A stretch of 13,815 nt of DNA from Tetmemena sp. SeJ-2015 (lineage: Eukaryota > Ciliophora > Spirotrichea > Sporadotrichida > Oxytrichidae). Below the pieces are notes generated by a model. The model made no database searches, was not told the origin of the DNA, and saw only the letters and a list, made by a program, of their open reading frames with translations. Position numbers and translations under genes: made by a program. Below, piece by piece: positions 1 to 8,993 of this stretch. The number at the start of each line of letters is the position of its first letter. The stretch's first letter is position 1. The DNA lies in assembly GCA_027382625.1 (NCBI GenBank), contig JAJKFJ010010392.1, positions 1-13,815 of the forward strand. Reading direction: 5' to 3'.

Positions 1-1421
1 CATTTTAGCTCACAGGAGTCACTCTTTCTAATCTATTCTCGAATCTTTGATCACCTCTATTTTCTTAATAGGAATAGACTCTAGTTTTTTGAGGTTGAGA
101 ATTTGAGTTAGTATTTTGGTGATGATTGCCCTCTGGGGTGAACACCTGACGATTTAGATTCTTATTGATCTAATTTGGGACTATAGAGTTTAGAGGCTAC
201 TTGCTATTCTTTGAGGTAGTTGAGTTAGAGCTTTGTCCATTTAAAAGCTGGTTTAACTTTTAGTTGGGAGTGACCAAGCTCTAATCACAGCTATTCTTAT
301 TGGTTTGATGGTTACTATTTTTAAAAGAAAATTGAGCTAAATTTGCTGCAGATTAGACATGGAAATTCTAACCTTAGGAACTGGTTGAAGAGACGACTCT
401 CTCTGACTGTAGGTTTTTATTTTGACCTTAAACTCCAGCCATGTTGCCCTTTGTGTTTACTCTTAAACTTGGCTATGACTGAATCTGCTGGGGAACTACA
501 GGTATTCCCCTCCCTTTATAATTGCCTTAGTCCTACTTTCCTGGGTAAGCTGTTTGGGCAGAGGCCCCAGAGAGGAGCATGTTTTCTTTGAAGTCACTCT
601 CTGATGTGCAGTCTAAAACTAATCATTCAAAAGTAAATCGCTTATTTTTTGTCTTGTAGTGAGAAAATTTGGTTTACACTTCCCATCTGCAGACTTTAAA
701 ATTACTGCTGTTGACGATAGTTAGTTGGCAGGCTGGCTAGATTCTAAACTGGAGGATATGGACATAAATCTTAGCCGCCTCCTGCTCCAATAAAGCGGTT
801 CGAACTGAAGTCATCAATAAAATATGGCTTTTCATTTTTACTTTAAACTACAATATACTCACTGGGTTGCTCTTTGAAGATGTCAGACTGATAATCGCAG
901 CAACTAAACTTGCTTTTAAATTAGGTTTCGATAAATTTCATATTCATAGTTTGCTGTTAAAATCAGTATCATCTGGACTTTAAATCACATTGAAGCCTTC
1001 AATCTAAAGCGTCATGGGGTCTCTCTATCTGCCTGATATAGACTCTATCTGATTGATGATGTTTCTCTCCTCCCCATTGTCAAAATACTCTTCATCATCC
1101 TCAAAATAGGTATTAATAAATCATAGTTGGGGATGATCTCTTGGTCGCAGACTATTTACACTTTCTGCTCTTCAAATTCCTGTTTATGAGAGGGCTCTTC
1201 ATAATTACTTATATCGTTGAATACATAGTTCGAAGGTGCGGGGCCCTTCTTCCTTCCTCTTTGAGATTGCTGATATTAGCTGGAAAGTTGACAAGCACCG
1301 CCTCCTCCATTGGATACTCCTTTCTTAATTTTTATATTTTTTTAATATAAATACCTTCATAATAAAAAATAATCTTGCCTCTTTGAAAGTTGCTGTTATG
1401 GTTGTTGCTGATTGAAGCCAT
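1..1421 (-). CDS. Q/N/S-rich low-complexity protein, 5' part (3' end beyond the window)
   Basis: I do not recognise this protein. Read leftward with TAA/TAG as Gln, an ATG at 1421-1419 opens a five-exon model: 1421-1355, 1319-1162, 1099-989, 953-680 and 612-1. Introns are 1354-1320 (35 nt), 1161-1100 (62), 988-954 (35) and 679-613 (67). All are GT...AG, two with the donor GTGTAA, and the exon phases close. About 407 residues are visible. The N-terminus has a Gly-rich patch, then a basic QRGRKKGPAP stretch and an acidic DDEEYFDNGEE patch. From about residue 204 on it is a long hydrophilic region rich in Q, N, S and T with no TGA over 612 nt, typical of ciliate disordered proteins. No transmembrane segment or catalytic motif is seen. 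The 35-nt introns and the first exon are the least certain parts; frame changes there could also be indels. It is divergent from the membrane protein gene at 1625. Confidence 0.72.
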
Positions 1422-1624
1422 TATTTATTCGAGCTGTTTTCTTTCTGCAAACAATAAATTAATTAGTAACTCTATTAAACTTTGACAGATTTAAAATCAA
1501 ATTTAACAGACAAATTATAGTCACCACCACTACATCTTATTAATAATTAACTTAAAAGGGAGCAGTGTAGTGGTTTTAATTTAATCGAAGCTTATAATTA
1601 AGAATATTAAATTTCAAATAGAGA
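1422..1624. promoter_or_regulatory. Divergent intergenic promoter region
   Basis: This 203-bp AT-rich gap separates two start codons that face away from each other (1421 minus, 1625 plus), so it must hold both promoters and 5' UTRs. It is dominated by A/T runs such as the stretch around 1540-1556. No defined element is recognised. Confidence 0.5.
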
Positions 1625-4600
1625 ATGGAAGATAACTACTCAGATACCGAACATATAAGTAAGAACCAAACCATTCAAACAGTATATTAAACTAAAACTT
1701 TAATACATAATTCTTCTTTGTGGCTTGATAATTGTGATTAAAGCTTGATCATTTAGTTCGTGGAAAGAGAAACGATAAATTTTAAAAGCGAGTGCTTGCA
1801 CTGAAGGGACTCGCCACATCTCTACTGGTATTCGGTTCAGTTTTAAGTAAGTCAAGCAAGAGGAAATATAAAATAAGTAACGAGATCATCTCTATTATGA
1901 ATGCTCATATTGACTATAATTTGTAGCTGTGTTTGCTGGAATTACTTGGAATAATAACTCCAATGAGATCTTGCGAGGATTGATGTTCACTGGCCTCGTG
2001 ACAGTGTTTGCATCAATAATTGGACTCGTTGGCTGCAACAGATTTTTATATGCTTTATTAAGATGCCTGAGTGCATTTGAAGTAGTTAAGGTTTCAAAAA
2101 TGAAGAAGAGCCCAGGCCAGGAGTCTCTCCTAATCTTCTTCTACTTCAACTTCCTCCTATTCTGCAGCTACCTACTATTCGGTACTTGGTGCTTCTTCTA
2201 TCAAGACGATGTTTCCACTTGGCTTTATCTAATATATTTAAGCTAGATGCAAAGTACTCTGAGAATAGTGAAAATTGGGAGAAAGATTTCAAAAATATCA
2301 AGCTAGATACAGTTCAGTAGAATATCTCTTTGATCCTATCAATTGCAGGGTGCATCTGCCTTGTAGTAGCTCTGATCAATTTCATGTGCATTCACTACGC
2401 TATTAAGGTATCTCAATACTTTGAGACTATTCACACAGTCGTGCAAGTGCAAAACATGGTGCTCGTGCTTAACTCTTTCTTGATTATCTACGCTGGAGCT
2501 GTGGCATCTACTTACTATGGAGTGCCTTATGTCTAAGAGACCGAGCCAGAGTATCTTCCTCAAGTCTTGATTTATTTATTGAGTCTAACTTATGATATTT
2601 AATTTGCACTGGAGTAGCTATGATTGTAGTGGCATACTTAGGCTTTATGGCTTCAAGAGCTGAGTCTAAAGTTGGTCTTATAGCTTACACAGTCTTTTGT
2701 GTTATTCTTATGATCAACTTCCTTGTCTTCATTCATTAGAATAATTATTCCACTTTTTTCAATATGGGAATATATGCACTATGTTTCTTACTTGATTGTA
2801 CTCATGAACTTTGGAGCTCAAGTTTTGCAAGAGCAGCTAGAGGAGAAGTGCTACGAAGTGATGCCCTATTTCCACAAAAACTTCTATGAGTCATTTGGAT
2901 GCGTAAAGAAGTACTTATCAAATACCACAGACCCTAACAATCTTTAATGCTAAAAGCAACAGGTTGCAGCAATTTGGGAGCAAAATGTAGATGTTTTAAT
3001 TGATGAGCAGAGTGAGTAAATTCAACTTATAACTCCAGCATTTGTTAACGTAATTCTATTTTTTACTACGGCTGCTTGAACAATAGCTGCTGTACTGCAA
3101 TGATTGCATTCGTAAAGGCTAAATTTAACTTCCTAGCTGCTTTTTGCGTAGTTGCATTCTTCTTCTGCATGGTAGCTATTTTGACTGCTCAGTACATGTA
3201 TCGCAAAGTCAAGAAATACAACACACTTATTTTCTCTCACAGAAACGACAAATACCTCTTTGCACTTAAAATATATGTGTGGGAGTATGTTGCTAACTTT
3301 TTTAACTTTTGGTTTTGTGCACAATCGGTCTCGCAGCTGTGGTGAGTGTTTACTGGCCTCATGGACCCAAAGCCCTTCCTCAGCCAGACAAAAACAGATT
3401 TGAGATAAGTGACAAAGATACTCTCTATAAGTTTAATTAGCTTTATATGATGATAAGTTTTACGATTTGCATCAAGACAGAGATATCGGCTTGGGAACTG
3501 TAAATGACGACGGTTGGTGGAGCTTTGATCGTATTCAACTATTCTAGGAGGAGTATGAGCCAGAAACTCAAACCACTAGCGATAGCTCTTAAAACAAGAA
3601 GACCTCATCTGACTCTTCTGATGGCAGGCTTGAAGTTGAGGTAGCCATCCATGCTTTCCCCACTGGAGAATTCAAAGTATATAACTCTCACAATAAGTAT
3701 TGCTGTTTCTTTATACTTTTATATCAATACAACCAGAGTTGATCAATCTCACTCAAATAAGATAGTGATTACAGGGCCAGTTGCTGAAGTTAATAAGACT
3801 ATGGCCACTCTCTTCTACAAACCAGGATGCATAATTAACCCTGCTAACTCACTTGAGCTTAATATAACATTCTGTCTATACCCTCCTAGTAGACTTCTTC
3901 AAGCAGCACCATAACAAAACGTAACACCATCCACTCCTTCATGCTAGCTTTATCTTTTTTAAAAAAAGCTTGTTGGAGAATCGAGAAGATATAAGTTAAG
4001 CACCAATCTTAATTCAGGAAGCCTCAGAAAATACAGGGGAAAGATTTTTTAGCTTAATTTTAGATTTTAAGTTGGTTGAGGAAAATCTTGAAGCATCTGG
4101 AACTGCAAACTACTTCAAATAAGTTTAGAGTCCTTCAAGCGATATCAAGCTATCTGTCAGCTTCCCATAGTTTAAGGATTGCTCTGCTTTCAGTGCAATC
4201 GTTGACTCTAATGGCGTTTTTGAATTCAATATGAGCTTAAAATAATTATTAGTAAAAAAAAGCATCTTGAACATGTCCATTCCTTATTTAATGAAAATCA
4301 AGGCTGAGAGAACAATCTACCCTGTACCAATTACATTTGACTACTTCGTGGGTGGTCTTCCTCACACCTCGGTAGTCGAGTTAGGAACTTATGCATTTAA
4401 AATCATTTCTATAAAATCAATCATTCTTCATGACAGATAACAAAATGCACAACGTATCTGGAAGAGTCTATGAAGCATTTACCAATAGAACTTTTTCAGA
4501 CGACTACACTCTTTCAGTGTACTAAGGATATGGAGAAATGGCAAATTCTACTTCCTCTCTTGACGCTTATGAGGTTCTTGATTAGTATGGAAATGTTTAA

Positions 4601-5461
4601 ACGTATGATTCTAAAAATAAGTGATCTTAAATGGTTTGTACTACACTGGGTATTTCGAATTGTAAGATCTAAAGGCAGGCCCATATGTTGCAGTTGTGGA
4701 TGCTCATCCTGACTTTATGCGCAACTTCTAGCGCTTCTATGCTCTTCCCTCTCCTCCTTTCTCTAAGCATATGAGAGCTATTCCCATCGTACCTATACTT
4801 GAACCTGGTGAACTCGCTTTAGTGCTATTTTAAAAATTTTAGTAATTGCTCACTTGGGGTTACTCACCCAAAGATCTTGATATTCATGTAGAATTTGTAG
4901 GTGGACCAACTGTTCTCTGCAAGGCTGACTATAGCATGCATCACTGCGGAGGAGTGCACTATATGACTGACTCTCTTGAGGGTGGTGACAGAGGAGCAGA
5001 TGTAATAAAGTTCGATTACATCGGTGACTACCAATACTTGGTGTATGTGTCTCATTTTAGAGGTAGACTAAACAATACAGCACCAATCGCTAAAGGAGAA
5101 TAAGATGTTCCTCTTTCTGACTCCCAAGCTTAACTAAAGGTCTTTGCTCCACACTACTCATGGCCTGTCTATATCTTTGACGTTCCAGCTGCAGCTTCAA
5201 ACCCTACTAACATTTTAAATGTAGTATATAAATAGTTCACTATTAATTCTAACAACTACTGGACGGTCTTTTGCTTAAGTGGCAAAGATGGACTTAGAAA
5301 ACTAGCTCCTATCAATTAACTCATGCAAGGATCGCCTGATGCTAGTCTCTGTCACGAAATATATGGAAACCGTAAGTTCTTATATCCTATTAAATATGTA
5401 TATAGCCGAAGCACTTAAGAACTCAGAGCTAGATGAAGACATCGATGATGGCAGCGAATGA
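1625..5461 (+). CDS. Multi-pass membrane protein: two tetraspanin-like four-helix modules, ninth helix and large C-terminal ectodomain
   Basis: Thirteen exons: 1625-1681, 1744-1846, 1927-2210, 2243-2582, 2615-2782, 2817-3015, 3039-3207, 3243-3408, 3441-3696, 3737-3920, 3979-4351, 4437-5371, 5406-5461. Introns are 23-85 nt, GT...AG; the donor at 4352 could instead be 4355. They give about 1096 residues if one base is missing near 4620; without it the last frame does not connect. It starts MEDNYSDTEH. Helices fall near residues 36-57, 68-90, 121-143, 178-202, 218-238, 254-273, 281-301, 413-435 and 451-476. Each block of four has short loop, close pair, larger loop, as in tetraspanins. The second large loop (about 302-412) holds seven Cys including SCC; the first is short and Cys-free. 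Nine helices with an N-terminus inside would put residues 477-1096 outside the cell. That region is beta-like, with a TWGYSPKDLDIHVEF stretch (about 902-918) recalling the W-x-x-x-P-x-DLD-x-H signature of DUF2135-type domains (from memory, weak). The tail is acidic (ELDEDIDDGSE). Family assignment is inference. Confidence 0.85.
4609..4626 (+). other. Unexplained one-base frame break in exon 12 of the membrane protein gene
   Basis: Upstream of here the frame reads ...VQTYDSKNK and then meets TGA at 4622-4624. Downstream the coding frame is ...VILNGLYYTGYFELQ. No GT donor with the correct phase reaches the only nearby AG. Adding one A in the A-rich run (AATAA to AATAAA) joins both frames and makes the total coding length a multiple of three. 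A consensus error at a homopolymer is the simplest reading; a true frameshift is possible. Confidence 0.7.
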
Positions 5462-5623
5462 AGAAATCATCATTTTAACTTTTTCCTTAAATTAGTATTC
5501 TAAACTATCATGACAGCAAAATTCTTAATAAAATCGATTAAAGAATTACTGATTCCACAAACTTAAATCAAAATTGTCTGCTCTTCTTTTTCTTCTTTAA
5601 CAAAGTTAATCAATTGAAAATTC
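5462..5623. other. Convergent 3' intergenic region
   Basis: This 162-bp gap lies between two facing stop codons, the membrane protein's TGA at 5459-5461 and the SPT2 TGA at 5626-5624. An AATAAA at about 5527-5532 lies some 65 nt past the plus-strand stop and could serve as a poly(A) signal. Nothing else is recognised. Confidence 0.45.
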
Positions 5624-7346
5624 TCAGCTCTTCATTCTTTTCATCTTTCTCTCCATTCTCTCTCTTTTCTCTTCCTCTTAAATCTGTCTCAAGGCCTCTG
5701 CATCCTCTTGTCTAGCGATACGAGCAGCCCTTCTCTCTTCCTCATCAATCTCATCGTACCCTGCCTCCATTCCATAGTCACTCTCGCTATCATCATCGTT
5801 ATAGTAAACATAATTGCTCCTCTGCTTTAGTCGCTAGAGCTATTTAAGTTGATCAGGGTCATCTATTTCATTCTCAATCTCATCATCATCAACTATGAAA
5901 CCTTTCAAATCTTCTCCATCATCATCCTCCTCTATTCTGCGTCTCTTTCCAAGCTTTGGCATAGAAGTATTAGATGAAGAAAAAGGCTTTTTACTCAGGT
6001 CTCTGTAAGGCTTTCTTACTTTCTCATCTCTCAAATTGTTTGTTGCAGCATATTTTGGATGAGTTGAAGACAAGACTTTTATAGTTGGACGATTTTATTT
6101 TGTGTCAGAATCATAGCTGTTTTCTTAATCTAAGCTTGATTTGCTTTCAGTCTTTATCATTCCAGACTTCTACTTTTTCTCCATCTGCTTTTTCAAATGA
6201 TAATCAATCTCATGAAAACGACCGCATTTCGCACAATAAATTTATGAATCTTTCTTTGCTTTTTAGCCATTCGTTAAAATGCTAGAGCTTCCTGACTCTT
6301 TGTGATTTGAAGCTTAATGATTTCCGTTTTACAGCTTGCTTACCAACTTACTGACCTGTACTCTTTAATCATTATTTTTTAAGTGGCTGCTAATTCCTCC
6401 AAGGCCCCTTTTAAATTTCTTTGACTCTTCATGTCTATCAGCAGGTTCACCACGATTTTTGGCTTTCTTTAAAAGTTCTGCAGCGAGTAATTACTTTTTA
6501 ATTTCTAGTTCTCTAATCTTCCTTTCCTTCTCATTGTCTCTTTATTGATATCTTTTATCAACTTACCTAATATCATTAACTCTAAATTAAGTAAGTAAAT
6601 GATGAGAATATATTTACCTTTAGACTTAGTTGGAATTGCCAAAACCCTAGGTACTTCTATCTCGATTTAGTGAAGAGGAGGAGGTATCAAGAGGATCATA
6701 CTCTCTATAACTCTTCATTTGTGACCCATTGAATCCTTCATTTTTACTTTTGAGAGTTTCTTTGATCATTCGATCACTCTCCTTCTACTTTTCTTTTAGC
6801 TCTCGTAGTTTGTCCATTTTTTTCTCAAGTTTCTGCCGTTAGATTTCTTTATCAGTGAGCATCTAGTTTTTGGTTGAGTTTCCTGTAGTATGAGAGCCCA
6901 ATAGAGCTTTGTACTAGCCAGTAGAAGAACTTTTTGTAGCAGGAATCTTGCTCAGAATATCATTTCTAGAAGTGCTGTGGCCTAAAGAAAGGAATTAATA
7001 ATTTTCAAACTAGTAAAGGGATTTAAGCAAGCACCAGATTACCTTATTAGGGTTATGTAGGGCTTGCATCTGTTTTTGAGTTCTTACTTCCATTTGCACT
7101 TGCTCCTGTAGAATCCTTGCCTTGCGATTTGACTTGGCTTGTTCCTCCTGACTTCGAGGAAGATCCGGTCTTCTTTAAACTCATCTGTAGTTGCTTTATC
7201 ATCTCTTCTTATTTCAGTCTCTATTGAGTAATGGGGTCAAGCTTGAGAGCATTTTTAGCTGCCTCCTCTTCTTTGGCCTTTTTAATTTGCAAAATCTTCT
7301 CCTTTTTCTTCTGCTTAGTCAAGTAATCTAGATAATCGTCAGACAT
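5624..7346 (-). CDS. SPT2: SPT2-family chromatin protein (histone H3-H4 chaperone)
   Basis: Three exons, 7346-7043, 6981-6618 and 6566-5624, with introns of 61 and 51 nt (donors GTAATC and GTAAAT), give exactly 537 codons, 536 residues. The start MSDDYLDYL is followed by a Lys/Glu/Gln-rich probable coiled coil (about residues 9-60). A second charged segment lies near 140-190, and a basic disordered middle follows. The last 107 residues (430-536) match the SPT2 C-terminal domain: KRRR, an acidic FIVDDDE block, then MEAGYDEIDEEERRAARIAR and QEDAEALRQIQEEE with a basic RKMKRMK end. In yeast and animals this domain binds H3-H4 during transcription and replication, so a nuclear role is expected. 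Residues 333-346 (YCAKCGRFHEIDYH) form a possible C-x2-C-x3-H-x4-H zinc site, which I do not recall as a standard SPT2 feature. The protein is convergent with the membrane protein gene and tandem with Rab and DGK. Confidence 0.85.
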
Positions 7347-7452
7347 TCTCACTTATGCTGCAACAATTAATTCTGAAATATCACTTATAAATTTATATAT
7401 GTCCTCTAAGCTATGAAATCAGGAAGCAATGGAGAATACTTGTAAACCAATA

Positions 7453-7490
7453 AAATCTATTTTTGAGAGGTATCTATTCTAAATAGATTT
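7453..7490. repeat. 10-bp inverted repeat, possible stem-loop
   Basis: AAATCTATTT at 7453-7462 is perfectly complementary to AAATAGATTT at 7481-7490, with an 18-nt loop. It sits about 107 bp upstream of the SPT2 start codon. In AT-rich DNA this can occur by chance. Confidence 0.4.
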
Positions 7491-7648
7491 GAGTATTTAA
7501 AAGTCTATATTCTACACTGCCATATTTTCAATGGAAACCTTTCATAGATCAGTTTTAAAAAGTGAGAGGCATGTTTGAATTTATTAAAATCGTTTTAAGG
7601 GTACAAGCTAGTATAATTTGGGGTAATATTTACAGACTCTTAATTATA

Positions 7649-7659
7649 ATGAGTCGTAT
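7649..7659 (+). promoter_or_regulatory. ATGAGTCGTAT motif, copy 1
   Basis: The 11-mer ATGAGTCGTAT occurs here and again at 8871-8881, both times in a short intergenic gap upstream of a minus-strand gene. A repeated GC-containing 11-mer in AT-rich spacers suggests a shared factor site. Function is inference only. Confidence 0.3.
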
Positions 7660-7705
7660 AGAGCTTAAATATTCAAGCTCTCTAAAATTTATAGATTAAC
7701 TTTAG

Positions 7706-8810
7706 TCAACAGCCGCATGAACTCTCTTGCTTATTTTCAACTTCAAAGAGCTAATTTTTATCTAGTCGTATTCCTGACACCCTTATTTCTGTCTTTTCCC
7801 TGCCTCCCAACATCTTTTTGTCTTTGACAGTCACTCGGGCATCATCATCACTTTAATATACTTTAATATCTTAACGCAAATAAAAGTATCAGGTGCGTTT
7901 CTAGCTGAGTATGATTCAATCCTATTGCCTCGAGCTACATCATGAGGCTACAGGTTACGCTAGGATGCGTTAGCTGGCATTCCATAATCGTATTTCTAGG
8001 AAGAATGACTCCTGTCAAAATTATCTTCTTTCAAAGCTTCTGATACGATTGCTAAATTAAAGTGTTAAAAAGATAAAAATGTATTACTTTCTACAACATT
8101 TGTGATTAGATATCCAACACCTCCACGCTCATTTGGCTTTGAGATCAATTACCTATCCCAGAAACTAGAGGTCTCAAAGTAAATAAGTCCATTTTACTCT
8201 GCAAACCTTCTTACGTCTTATTCTTCTGTTTAACAATAAAATCTACTTAAGATATTCTCTAATGACAGGCTCTTGAGTATCAAGGAGATCGCACTTGTTA
8301 GAAATTAAAGCTATGACACAATTAGGTTGTGTATTTTCACTTAACTCTCGCAGCCATTGCTATGCAGATTCAAATGAAGTGCGAGAGGTCACATCAAATA
8401 CAAGTAAAGCTCCTTAAGCACCTTTGTAGTGACTATATTGAAATAAAATTTAATGGTATTGAATATTGAGTATGCTTAAAAGATGTTCATAATTTAGACT
8501 TACTGTGTCGTAAGAGATTTAAACCTCTCTTAGCCGGCAGTATCCCATATATGAACTTGTGCTCTCATCTTTATATTAGGGAGTTCAAGCAATCTTTTTG
8601 AAAATTCAACTCCAATCGTGGATGAGATGTCTCTTGGTGGAGCTTGATTTCTCACAAATCTGTGAACTAAGGCAGTCTTACCCACGTTAGCATCTCCAAC
8701 CAAAACAACTATAATTGATTTTAAATAAATTGTCTTAAAAAGTATTGCTTGCAAATAAACTTACTTTTGACAAGATGGTTGAACTAGTCTGCAATCGGAA
8801 ATTAATTCAT
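7706..8810 (-). CDS. Rab-family small GTPase with long C-terminal tail and CGC prenylation motif
   Basis: Five exons: 8810-8765, 8708-8504, 8432-8247, 8209-8088 and 8051-7706, with GT...AG introns of 56, 71, 37 and 36 nt. With one base added near 7882-7885 the model closes at 302 codons (301 residues). Nucleotide-binding motifs are complete: P-loop GDANVGKT (20-27), switch I Thr46 in STIGVEF, WDTAGQERF (70-78), NKCD (129-132) and ETSS (158-161, in place of ETSA). The switch II Gln75 and the Gln90 of GAQG are both TAA codons. After G5 there is an extra loop of roughly ten residues, then a hydrophilic tail of about 100 residues ending SSCGC, a double-cysteine geranylgeranylation motif. It should act as a GTP-controlled switch on membranes in vesicle traffic. 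A typical Rab is about 200 residues, so the tail is unusual. The subfamily cannot be set by eye. The start was chosen because MNQFPIADQFNHLVK splices directly into IVLVGD. Confidence 0.92.
7881..7890 (-). other. One-base frame break at a homopolymer in Rab exon 5
   Basis: On the minus strand the frame ...ARNAPDTF breaks at ACTTTTATTTG. Downstream the coding frame is YLRQDIKVYQSDDDAR, leading to the SSCGC end. No splice pair fits well. One extra T in the TTTT run (AAAA at 7882-7885 on the plus strand) gives NAPDTFYLRQDI and closes the gene. Confidence 0.65.
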
Positions 8811-8993
8811 GTTTAAATTTATAATCTTGAATTAATTCAGCTTATAATTTCTGGCTTATCTTCCTTATATATGAGTCGTATTCTCGGTCTTAAAGAGTTT
8901 TGATATTTAATTGATATGATAAAGCCGTACCTTATTTTGATTTTCGATATTGGATTGTGTTATTTAACTCCTAAAATAGGATTATTTTGTCTT
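8811..8993. promoter_or_regulatory. Rab promoter region and DGK 3' flank
   Basis: This 183-bp gap follows the DGK stop (8996-8994) and precedes the Rab start (8810). It is AT-rich and must hold the Rab promoter. It contains a copy of the 11-bp motif ATGAGTCGTAT at 8871-8881, some 61 bp upstream of the Rab ATG. Confidence 0.5.
8871..8881 (+). promoter_or_regulatory. ATGAGTCGTAT motif, copy 2
   Basis: Second exact copy of the 11-mer found at 7649-7659, again in a spacer upstream of a minus-strand gene. Its place close to the Rab start fits a promoter element, but this is inference. Confidence 0.3.

Larger units (their letters stand above)
7347..7705. other. Intergenic region between Rab 3' end and SPT2 5' end
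   Basis: These 359 AT-rich bases hold the Rab 3' UTR and the SPT2 promoter, since both genes run leftward. No open frame with protein-like composition is seen. Two small signals are listed separately: a 10-bp inverted repeat and a copy of an 11-bp motif that also lies upstream of the Rab gene. Confidence 0.6.

Noticed and set aside
1..790. Plus-strand reading of the first 800 bases, with several TGA codons that might be Trp (an ambiguous TGA code)
   Set aside because: The minus strand is open without TGA over the same bases and has clear low-complexity protein composition with consistent splicing. The plus-strand frames are its shadow and hit TGA at about the chance rate.
2798..2816. A 19-nt intron as alternative to the 34-nt intron at 2783-2816 in the membrane protein
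   Set aside because: Both keep phase, but 34 nt fits the other introns better. Only cDNA can decide.
6085..6285. Plus-strand ORF opposite SPT2
   Set aside because: It is an antisense shadow of SPT2 exon 3, which matches a known family.
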